NCBI GenBank assembly: GCA_943735955.1
Contig: OX030956.1
Coordinates: 11,433,944-11,497,943 of the forward strand
DNA: 64,000 nucleotides
Direction of reading: 5' to 3'
From: Piscicola geometra
Lineage: Eukaryota > Annelida > Clitellata > Hirudinida > Piscicolidae
Below the pieces are notes generated by a model. That model made no database searches and was not told the origin of the DNA. It was given only the letters and a program-made list of their open reading frames with translations. The first letter of the stretch is position 1; each line of letters begins with the position of its first letter. Positions 23,863 through 34,800 of the stretch are shown in pieces. A program made the position numbers and the translations under genes.

Positions 23863-26800
23863 TCATATAATACCCTTATATCATTAAAGGATTTTTTTCT
23901 TGTCTTGATATATTTTAGCTAATTATTATCGTAATATCTAAATATTGTTATTTTAAATTGAACATACATACAAATATATTTTTATTATTTTAATATTCAT
24001 GTTTTCCCAGTTGTTCCAAGAACATATTTTTCTTTAATCTTGATCAGACCAAGCAGGGTCTCGATACCATCTCCTGCATGCTTCCTATCAGGCCGTCCAT
24101 CCATCTCAATTCCGTGCAGAGGCGTCTATGAAAAAATATGGAGCCTAAGTGGTCTCGAAGCTCTTACGGGTTATACGCCCCTATAATAATGATCATTATT
24201 ATTGTTTTTCAAATATATTTATTTTAAAGAAAACTCACCACAACAAACTACGAGCCGTAATTAATTACAATTACTCCTCCTCCATCATCCATGCCTGATC
24301 GTCTCAGTCACAACACACATGCACTCTTCCGCGACCGATGCAACGTCTCAAAGCATCAGCAGACAGGCAGTGATTCCTTCAATTGGGAGTTTATTTATCT
24401 TCCCTGTAGTTATTGTGGCGTATCGATCAGACCAGATTGCAATCATTAGGATTTTCTAACTTAATACTCAGCATTGTTTCAACGTTTTGTAGAAAAGGAA
24501 GGTGTACTTAGTCGTGAAATTAGAGAAGAAAGGCATAGAACCAGAATTGAGTATCAATTGCTTAATTAATCATGATTATGAAGCAATGATCATTAAGGAT
24601 TCTCGGCGACGAGCAATCAATTGCACATGACTGCTCAGGAGTGTGCTGGAAACTATTGTGCCTCTACACACACACTCCGTATCGATTGCCTGTCTACCAG
24701 CCCATCCATCATCCCCTCTGCATCCACTCGTTCATTTATGGAGCTTCTAATTTCTTGTTAAATAAAGCTCGATATAAAACTTTTATAAATGGTTTTGACA
24801 AATAGTTGTTTTCACAAAAATAAACAGCTTCTTATTTAAATGTTAAGTTAAGTTTCATTATGAGAACCACAAAGTGTTATTAAACTGAATAAGATTGAAG
24901 GGTAGAAATTGAAGTTGTTGAACGGCTTCAATCGTGAACATTCCAAAAAATCTTGATATTATTATTAATTAATGCGTATTTATAATGCGCCAAGGCACGC
25001 AACTGAGTGTGATGAAAAATTCTCTTCTCGAGAAGGTTGATTGAATACAGAAAATGGTGTCAGAAAGGTTGTTTTTCAGAATATGATCAACAGAATAACT
25101 TTTCACACCAGAGGCATTTTTTAATATATCTCATATCAGTCTCTGAGTTGCAAGATCAAGTTCTCAAGATTAAGAATACATTTTTTCAAGTTTTAAGAGG
25201 GCCTCACGTGGAAGTGAAGACTACATTTTTTAGAAATCTTCGAAGGAGCTTCTTTTACATCGATTAAAACAAACAAAGAAGAGTTTAAAAAATTGTTTTA
25301 TCTTCATTCACTTCGGTGATCTATTACTTTACAATAAAAGTTTCGTTGGTTTCTGTAAATCTATCGGGTAACTCTCCCTCTAGGGACTTCTATGAAGCTT
25401 TTCGATGGCTCTCTCTTCCTAACAAAGCCTTCAGAAGTATAATTTATAAAAGAAATGAATAAAAACTTCAAATAAAAAAAGAAATATTATTTATGAAGCT
25501 GTTAACCGACTTTGTGAATATTTCTTGATTAACATATCCATCATTCACCCATTCACCCCCAAACAGGGATCTATATCTTGAAGCTTTAAAATCAGATTGT
25601 CCCGTTCTTTTGTGGATTCGATTGTGAGCTGGGAATATGAAATTCTAAAAGATTTTTTCCGTTATTTGAAGTGTAATAAATTGTAAATAGATTTTTGAAT
25701 TCTTAGTCATAGTAACCAAACTGAAAGACAATTTAAAATGTGAATTAAGTTTGAAGTTATAGCTAATAATTTTGATTTTTTTAAATTAAAGAATGTTGTG
25801 GAAAAAAACTGCTTGATGCAATTGTTTTTTGCTGATTTTTGGATAATGAAAGTGAGAGAATAAATTTTAGATGTGATTTATATTATGGATTTTAGTGAAT
25901 TTAATATTATTGTGGAATTTCCATGTTATCTTGAAAATTAAAGTGCCCAATGTATAACTTGCAAAAAATTAAATCTATTAAGGTTAAAAAAACTTAGTTT
26001 CAAGATTTTATTTAAATATTTAATTTCATTTAAGTCTTAAATTTTAAGACAAATCAGATTGTAACAAAATGCTTTTGAAACATGCAAACTTTCAATTTAC
26101 TGACACCTTTAAGCCACTGCTCCATATCTTTGGGAAACATTTTTTTAATAAAAAGATGTTACTATTTTTACTGGCAACATCTTTGAGAAGTGCTTTGACC
26201 TGCTTTAACTTGCCTTCAATGCAATCTCCATTGAACCAGTTGTTATTGACCTGACTTTTTAGTGCCCTAATGCATTTAAATAAGCAATTAAATGAAACGA
26301 AAGCAATATGCAAAACCATTTTTAGAAAAATAAGTGCGTTTTAATTTATCAGAAAACCTAGTTTTCTCTGGAACAGGAGGTAATAAAAAGGGAATAATTG
26401 AAACAAAGGATCATGAATGGACAACCAAGCAACCAGCCTGCAATCAAGCACAACACCACCTAACCCACACTTACAGAATTATCAGATTAGCCTCTTTAAT
26501 TACTTCTCAGATCTGCTTGCATAACCTTATTCTTTTAATTCTATTTTGAATAAAAAAATTTGTTTTTAAACTGTTTTTTTTGTTTTCAAACTATTTTTTT
26601 TGTTTTTAAAAACATTTATATATTATAGATATTCTTCGTTTTTCTGAGAAGCAGCATTAGTCAGAAGTTTGAAACCTTTTCCGATGTTAATTTGAACTTA
26701 CCGCTCCATTTAATATTTTAATTCCAAAGTTTGTTAGGCAGTTTATTAACAGTTCTGCTTATTCGTTTTTTATTTTGGTATTAAAAGTTGCTTGTGTAGT
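23863..26800. other. Intergenic, AT-rich, no gene seen
   Basis: This is the 5' flank of gene A (minus) and the region before the APC side. It holds a dispersed-motif copy at 24150-24185 (GTGGTCTCGAAGC followed by GGGTTATACGCC) and otherwise unstructured AT-rich DNA. Open frames at 25037-25267 and 26092-26319 have no recognisable features. Confidence 0.55.
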
Positions 26801-26804
26801 TGTG

Positions 26805-26990
26805 TTTCCAAAACTACACAACACTACACTACAACATCACTACACAACACCACACTACAACATCACTACACAACACCACTACACAACACCACACTACAAC
26901 ATCACTACACAACACCACACTACACAACACCACACTACAACATCACTACACAACACCACACTACGCCACACTAAAACACTCCACAACACC
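26805..26990. repeat. ACACTACAACATCACTACACAACACC array
   Basis: About seven copies mix 10-bp (ACACAACACC) and 16-bp (ACACTACAACATCACT) units. The array directly precedes the acidic open frame at 27057. Confidence 0.85.
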
Positions 26991-27056
26991 ACCCAACACA
27001 GCATCTGCTGAAGTCGTCTGCAAGGACAACAACAACAACAACACCATCAAGAAAGC

Positions 27057-27488
27057 ATGAATCCCCAGCTGAATGACTTAGTTCCCCCCTTCCACTCCTT
27101 CCAACCACAACAAGTCTTCAAGTACCTTGGCAAGGAAGAGGAAGAAGAGGAGGAGGAAGAGGATGATGGTGGTTTTGATGATGATTTCGGAAGTCTGTCG
27201 GGTCAGTTAGACAAGAATTCATCGTCTGAGAACTTCATTGGAGAGAGTGTGGGTCTCGCAGGAGGCGGCGGCGATGATGATGATGTTTGTGAAAACGGTG
27301 GTGATGATGATGATGGAGACAACGGTGGTGTAGAAGATGATGGTGCTGATGATGATGATGAGTCAGCATATAGAGTGGGGGGAGGGGGGAGGTGTGGGAG
27401 GGGGCGTGATGGAACAAGCAGGAGAAGACCCTCGACACCAGGTCATTTGAATGAGAGATGTTTTCTTACAATGATGTCTTCAGTGTGA
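27057..27488 (+). CDS. Acidic open frame of unknown status, possible upstream APC exon
   Basis: The frame runs from ATG 27057 for 143 codons. It starts MNPQLNDLVPPFHSFQPQQV, then has Glu and Asp runs, a Gly/Asp-rich middle and a basic end (RDGTSRRRPSTPG). It is GC-richer than its surroundings and on the APC strand, and a basic stretch also precedes the armadillo repeats in known APCs. However, its only good donor (ACACCAG|GTCATT, 27441) is phase 1, while the next APC exon needs phase 0. A direct join therefore fails, and another exon would have to intervene. It could equally be spurious low-complexity sequence. Confidence 0.25.
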   Translation: MNPQLNDLVPPFHSFQPQQVFKYLGKEEEEEEEEEDDGGFDDDFGSLSGQLDKNSSSENFIGESVGLAGGGGDDDDVCENGGDDDDGDNGGVEDDGADDDDESAYRVGGGGRCGRGRDGTSRRRPSTPGHLNERCFLTMMSSV

Positions 27489-27499
27489 CAGATCTTTGA

Positions 27500-28422
27500 G
27501 CGCTTCATCGTCGTCTGCTGCAGCCTTTATGCAAATACGCCATCTTCTCTTTTGCATCACTCATCGTCACCATCAGCAACGACATCATCATCACCATGTT
27601 CCCTTTTAATATCCATATAATCATCATCGTTATCATTATCATCATCATCTTCATAATCATCATCGGCAGCACCTATTCTTACATGCGCACAGGGCAGCTT
27701 TGAAGTAGGGTGAGTGCACGCAGATGAGGGTGAGTGCACGCAGATATGTGTGCGCCTCAGAGCCTTCAGTGGAGAACAACTAATTAAGTGAATGATTGAT
27801 GATGATGAATGATTGAATGGTTTGTTGATGATGAATAATTGGTTGATTGATGACTAATTTGATGGTTGATGACTAACTGCATGGTTGATGATTAATTGCA
27901 TGGTGGATGAATAACTGGGGGATTGATGACTTATTGAAATAGGAATAGCATTTGAATGCGCTTCAATTAAGCGCCTCAACTGCGTCTCTTGCGTAAGACT
28001 TTATAGTTGTTTGAGATGTTCTTGAAATGAAGAAGTGTTCCAAATTCGTTTCTTATGAGAGCATTTACCAGTTTTAAAGTACAAACAATAAAATGCAATA
28101 AAAAATGCAATTGAATACAATTTAGTAAAAAATAACAATACAATGCAAGAAAATACAATACAATGCAAGAAAATACAATACAATGCAAGAAAATACAATA
28201 CAATGCAAGAAAATACAATACAACACAGCACAACGCATGCAAGTACTCACCTATCATCCTCCTCCAATCCAGGCCTTCACTTGCCCTACTTTCGTTAAAA
28301 CTTTAAAATTTTTGATTTCAATTGTTTTCATTTTGCATTCGCCTCTGTATATTTGAATTTTCATATTCTTTTTTTAAATGTTTAGACACATGTCATTTAT
28401 GTCTGCATCCCATCATCATCAT

Positions 28423-28482
<60 letters not shown>

Positions 28483-28584
28483 GCTGCGTTCTCTAAGGCC
28501 ACTTCAGCTGCAAAGTTCAATGTATTTGTGAAATAATGTCTTTCTTGCGAGGTCACATAATGATGATAATGATGATGATGATGC

Positions 28585-28615
<31 letters not shown>

Positions 28616-29222
28616 GATGATAATGATGACAATGATGAAGGAGGCCTAATTGAGGTAGGATTTACGAACCCATTTGAAGGTGCTCATAGAGCAGTAATGA
28701 GGCGATAATTGACTAGATGAGAAGGAAGTTGGTGATGATGATGATGGTGGTGATGGTCATCATCATCATCATCAGTTAGAGGATACAGCATTTACAAGTG
28801 GTTAAATGTGGTTTGAGTGCATGCTCATCATCATCAGCATCATCAGCATCATCAGCATCATCAGCATCATCATCCTCATCATCCTCAGCATCATCATCCT
28901 CATCATCCTCAGCATCTCTGCATCCTCATCATCCTCATCATCATCATCATCCTCAGCATCTCTGACTTCTTGAAGAACTCATTGAGTACATGAAACACGA
29001 TGAGCCTCCAAGACTTTATTGCATCCATTTCAACGAACAATCACCGCTACTACTATCAGGACTAGCGATGTTGCTGATAATGATGATATAACTTTCAATG
29101 CTGATCATCATCATCATCATCATGTTTAATCACGTGCACACTTCAGTAGATTAAACATAAGAAGCTGCTGCTGCACTGATGATGCTTTAATCAAATTATA
29201 TGGCATTGTTTGCACCGAAGCG

Positions 29223-29257
<35 letters not shown>

Positions 29258-29380
29258 GCTCCGTCTGACTAACTAGGTCATGATTTCCAAAATCTGTGTC
29301 ACCTGCATCACCTGCATCACCTGTAGCACCTGTATTAACTGTAGCACCCTTGACAGATCAAAAGATGCTGTGCAGACAAT
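27500..29380. other. Repeat-dense intron or intergenic segment before APC exons
   Basis: The segment contains degenerate GATTGATGATGAAT sequence (27790-27930), five copies of an 18-bp unit (ATGCAAGAAAATACAATA, 28135-28225), and ATC/CAT runs at 28415-28482, 28745-28775, 28825-28975, 29105-29125 and 29224-29258. No exon is recognised. Confidence 0.7.
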
Positions 29381-29469
29381 GATAAGTTGATTGAGTGCTT
29401 TTGTGAGAGTTTAATCAAACAAGGACTCTATCTAGCTACTATGTCTGCATCCACCCAGTTATCCACTTT

Positions 29470-29815
29470 CTCTCTCATTCACTCACTCACTCCCTCACTC
29501 ACTCACTCACTCACTCACTCACTCACTCACTCACTCACTCACTCACTCACTCACTCACTCACTCACTCACTCCCTCACTCACTCACTCACTCACTCACTC
29601 ACTCTCACTCACTCACTCACTCACTCACTCACTCACTCTCACTCACTCACTCACTCACTCACTCACTCACTCACTCTCACTCACTCACTCACTCACTCAC
29701 TCACTCCCTCACTCACTCACTCTCTCACTCACTCACTCACTCACTCACTCACTCACTCACTCACTCTCACTCACTCACTCTCACTCACTCACTCACTCAC
29801 TCACTCACTCATTCA
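29470..29815. repeat. CACT tetranucleotide array
   Basis: (ACTC)n spans roughly 345 bp with occasional CCCTC and TCTC interruptions. It reads as TCAC/ACTC on the plus strand, and the derived Ser-Leu-Thr-His reading frame is an artefact of the repeat. Confidence 0.95.
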
Positions 29816-29874
29816 AAACTTTGATATTCAACACACAGATCTCAAAAAAAGTCTCTGCACACAACAAGTAGTTC

Positions 29875-30435
29875 CGAACAACAACAACAAAAACATCAAC
29901 AACAACAAAAACATCAACAACAACAAAAACATCAACAACAACAACAAAAACATCAACAACAACAACAACACTCGAGTTTCTAACATCTTGAACTTCAACA
30001 AAGCACAAGCAAGCGGATGTGCCAATGGTCCTGCTGAAAACAAGAATAACAAATACTACAATAACAACATAAGTTATAAAAATAATAATGACAAAATTAA
30101 TAATAATAGTAATGATAATAGAGACTTAAATAATACAAACAACAATTTGAAAAATTTTAGTCATAAAAATCACAACAACAACAACAACAACCAAGTTAAC
30201 AATCATAGCAATGATAATAGTAGTAGCAGTGCAAGAACAGAGGGCCAGAGTATGGCAGCTGTTAGTAAGATTTGAGCATTCATTCTTTATAATCCATCAC
30301 CCATCCATCCAACGATTCATCCATCATTCATCCATCCAGTTATCACCCCATTCATCTCTTATTCATCCATCCATCATTCATCCATCCATCTATCTCACAT
30401 CCATCTCTCATCCATCCATCCATTCATCTATCTTT
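29875..30435. repeat. AACAACAACAAAAACATC array and CATCCATT-rich tract
   Basis: Units of AACAACAACAAAAACATC occupy 29878-29970. An AAT/AAC-rich stretch follows (30045-30230), then CATCCATCCATTCAT repeats (30295-30435). There is no evidence of coding. Confidence 0.75.
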
Positions 30436-30649
30436 AACTGGAAGGGGGGGCAGTTTCAAATACAAAGCATCAGAATCTTTTGTGGCATTGCCACTGCAAA
30501 AAAATTACGAGTATAAATGAAAAATATATTTTTGCTAATTTGAAATAAATGTTTCGCTGCTTTCGCGATAAGGCAATCATAATTGAAGGCTCTTATCTAA
30601 CCCGAGCAATGAAAAAGGGTTATTTCAATATCAGTAACCTTGTGCCATC

Positions 30650-31670
30650 AACACCAACATCATCACCAACATCATCACCAACATCATCACCAACATCATC
30701 GCCAACATCATCACCAACATCATCGCCAACATCATCGCCAACATCATCACCAACATCATCACCAACATCATCACCAACATCATCACCAACATCATCGCCA
30801 ACATCATCGCCAACATCATCACCAACATCATCACCAACATCATCACCAACATCATCACCAACATCATCACCAACATCATCACCAACATCATCACCAGCAT
30901 CATCACCAACATCATCGCCAAACATCATCACCAACATCATCACCAACATCATCACCAACATCATCACCAACATCATCACCAACATCATCACCAACATCAT
31001 CACCAACATCATCACCAACATCATCACCAACATCATCACCAACATCATCACCAACATTATCACCAACATCATCACCAACATCATCGCCAACATCATCACC
31101 AACATCATCGCCAACATCATCACCAACATCATCACCAACATCATCACCAACATTATCACCAACATCATCACCAACATCATCACCAACATCATCACCAACA
31201 TCATCGCCAACATCATCACCAACATCATCACCAACATCATCACCAACATCATCACCAGCATCATCACCAACATCATCACCAACATCATCACCAACATCAT
31301 CACCAACATCATCACCAACATCATCACCAACATCATCACCAACATCATCACCAACATTATCACCAACATCATTACCAACATCATCACCAACATCATCACC
31401 AACATCATCACCAACATCATCACCAACATCATCGCCAACATCATCACCAACATCATCGCCAACATCATCACCAACATCATCACCAACATCATCGCCAACA
31501 TCATCACCAACATTATCGCCAACATCATCACCAACATCATCACCAACATCATCACCAACATCATCACCAACATCATCGCCAACATCATCACCAACATTAT
31601 CGCCAACATCATCACCAACATCATCACCAACATCATCACCAACATCATCACCAACATTATCGCCAAACAC
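30650..31670. repeat. 12-bp CATCATCACCAA minisatellite, about 85 copies
   Basis: An almost perfect 12-bp array (CAACATCATCAC) spans about 1020 bp. Point variants are spread through it (CATCGCCAA, CATTATCACC, CACCAGCAT), and one single-base slip falls near 30920. It lies about 225 bp upstream of the first recognisable APC exon, on the sense strand. Since 12 is a multiple of 3 and the unit lacks stops, long frames are open on both strands; I judge these non-coding. Confidence 0.95.
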
Positions 31671-31895
31671 ACATCAAAAGTTTCAGTTTCAACTTCATCC
31701 TTCATGCAACTCTCTTTCACAATAACCTTCAATACTACACTCTGCATGCTTGAACTTGTGATAAATTGATTATGAATAATGATTTACTCATTATAAATTA
31801 CGAATAATCAATAATTAATCCTTATTATCTGATTATATAATTATTATAATTACTAATAATTATTAAATATTATTATTATTAAATCAAATCTTCAG

Positions 31896-34800
31896 GGGGG
31901 TACTGTATACCCACTGCTCTCCCTGCTAGGTAGCCATTCCAGCTTCGACATCAGCGACCTTCTCTGCACCATGGCCACCAGTCCAGAACACTGCGTCTCC
32001 ATGCGACAGTCTGGTGGGTGAGGAGTAGTAGTGGTGAAACAGTGGCAGTGCTGTGGTAGTAGTGTAGCAGAAGTGCGGCTGTAGTGTAGCTGTAGTGTAG
32101 GAGTAGTGTAGTTGTAGTGTAATATTGTGTGCTTACACGGAGTCAATCGAGGGTGGAAGAAAAGAGTTAAAGTTGGAGATGTACTTTAGTGTCGATGTAT
32201 TTCCCCATCCCTCTAGGCTGCATCCCCTTCCTCATCCACCTGCTGCACAACACCGAAGAACTCTCCAAGACTGTTCCAGAACCGCCATCCCAATCTTTTC
32301 CCATCAACACTCTCCACTCATCTTTCAACACCTCTCCCCACAAAACATCCCCTCACGACTTTTCTCTTCACTCGTTCAACGAGCCACTTCCACCTAATTG
32401 CGCCAACATCTTCGATGCTTCAAAACACATCTACAATGGCCGACCACACACCGGCAACAACACTCACCCTCTCGCTCAAATGGCGTCTGCGAGCGAAAAG
32501 AGCCCGCTGAACACCGCTCAAAATCCTCTAATGAGACACTTGAACATCAGGACGAAGGTCTCATCAGCGCTGAGGAACATCATTAGCGTCCACTGTGAAG
32601 ACCAGCGGGGCAGGCAAGAGATGAGGGTCTTGAGGTTGCTGGAGCAGGTGAGGTTCTACTGCGACCACTTACGCTCTAGTGCCAACACTGGCGACTTCTT
32701 CGCAGGGCCTCAGCACTACGAACTCTCAGAGAGGCTGAATGTGTTCGATGCAGGGGGCTTGGATGAAGCATCGCTCAGGACCGGGGTTCAAATCCCACTG
32801 GCGTCTGTTACTGCCCTCATGAAACTCACGTTTGATGAGGAACACAGACACGCAGTTTGCACTCTGGGTTTGTTGTCTTCGTTACAGAACTTGCATATCC
32901 CTTTGAATATGTCTCATTTTATAATTTTATCTCAATTACAAGACCATACTAACCCACAGCAACCTTATTTACCCATCCCTCACAGGCGGCATAGAGGCAT
33001 TGGCAGAGTTATTGGAACTACAGCAGGAGAGATTCGGCAACAGTTGCGATGACGACCTGCTTAACTTGCGGAAGTTTCTCTGCATGGCTCTGACCAACCT
33101 CACCTTCGGCGACGGGTCCAACAAGGCTCTCCTCTGCAGCATGGGCAAGTCGTTGAGGGCCCTGGTGCAGCAGTTGGAGTACTGCAGCGAGGAGTTGTGT
33201 CAGGTGGTCGCTTCAGTGTTGAGGAACCTCTCCTGGCATGCCGACTCGAGCAGCAAGAAGAACTTGAGACTCTCTGGAGCGGTGGGAATGCTGGCCAGGT
33301 GTCTGTTGACCGTCAAGAAGGAGTCGACGTTGAAGAGCATTCTGAGCGCTTTGTGGAATTTCTCCTCGCATTGCGCTGAGAACAAGGAGGAGATCTGTGC
33401 CACCAACGGAGTCCTGCAGCTGCTCGTGTGGTGCCTCTCGTTCAGGGGCGCTTGCAATGGCATTGTCGAGAACGGAGGAGGTGTCCTGAGGAACGTCAGC
33501 AGCGAAGTGGCCATGAGACCTGACTACCGAGCCATCCTCCGCTCCCAGAACTGCTTGCCCGTCCTCCTCAAACAGCTCAGCTCTCCCAGCCTCACCGTCG
33601 TCAGCAACGCATGTGGCACTCTCTGGAACCTCTCTGCACACTGCCTGAACGACCAGAAGCTCTTGTGCCAGCTGGGAGCGGTGCCGATGCTGAAGAGTCT
33701 GGTACACTCGAAGCACAAGATGATCTCGATGGGCAGTGCAGCAGCCCTCCGTAACCTCCTGTCCTCCCCTGTCTTTCTCCACCACCACCACCACGACATC
33801 TCACACTCAGGCCTCTTCCACAACAGCTTCCATCTCGAGCACAATGCCAGGAGCTCCTTGGGCATGTATGGCAGTTCCTCCATGAGGTCAGGGCTGCATG
33901 TGAGGCGGTGGAGGGACCTGCAGAAGCAGCTGGAGAGCAAGGGCTGCTTGGAGGCAGACAGTTTCCATGCAGATGCATCTCACGATCTCGTCAACGCCAC
34001 CTCCAGGAGCATTCCTTGCCACTACCTTGACGACGACAGCATGTGCTCGAGCACCTTCCAAGCGTCGAAGAGGGTCGTCAAGTCTCGCAAGTTGTCAGTG
34101 AACCTGACCCCCTTCAGACCGCCTGCCTACCCCATCCAGCTGAGCATCTGCAAGTCAGACTCTGACGTCCTCAACGACGACAGACGAGGCAGCCACAAAA
34201 ACCACCACTCGCTACAGACTGACTCGACGTTTGCGTTTGAAGACACCAGCGTGTGCCCTTCCCATCTGCTGAGTGCTGATGATTACGAGGGGTCGACAGG
34301 AGACCTCCTCGAGAGACAAAACATGGCCACTGAGTTTTACGAGGCCAACACTCTGGAACGACAAATCAAAATCGAAAACCAAGAATTTTTAACATCTACC
34401 AACCAAGCCTTCTACAACGCCGAAGCCTTAGACAGGAACCTTCAGTTTGAGCACTTAAAAAGCAATTTCCCAACGCTATGTGTCAAGCCAGAAGATCAGC
34501 TGAGCTGGCAGAACAATACGAAAGTCATCGAGAAGCAGCCGGAAACTCCGATGTCTGATTCGAAAGAAACCCTCGAGTTGCTGAGAGTGAGGACCGGAGA
34601 AGATGGAGAATTTGTCGATGACTTCCACCAAGGCAAAATGAACGCTCAACACATCGACTCGAACACGCAAAAGTCGTGTTTGAGGAAGCCTTCAGGCGAT
34701 GATAAAGTAGGAAACAATAATCTGACCAACTCAAGGATTCCACGTTTTTCTCCGTCTAGAAGTTCTCCAAAACGAGGCCTGTTAAGAGATGAGGCTGCTT

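Noticed and set aside
29387..29824. Ser-Leu-Thr-His repeat protein
   Set aside because: (ACTC)n artefact without flanking coding sequence.
30650..31670. CRISPR-like direct repeats
   Set aside because: Units are contiguous with no unique spacers, and the DNA is from an animal nucleus.
30549..31769. 406-codon plus-strand frame and 375-codon minus-strand frame
   Set aside because: Both follow from the 12-bp array; opposite strands and several frames are equally open.
33213..33978. Minus-strand frames of 125-193 codons opposite the APC armadillo exon
   Set aside because: Shadows of a strongly conserved plus-strand coding sequence.
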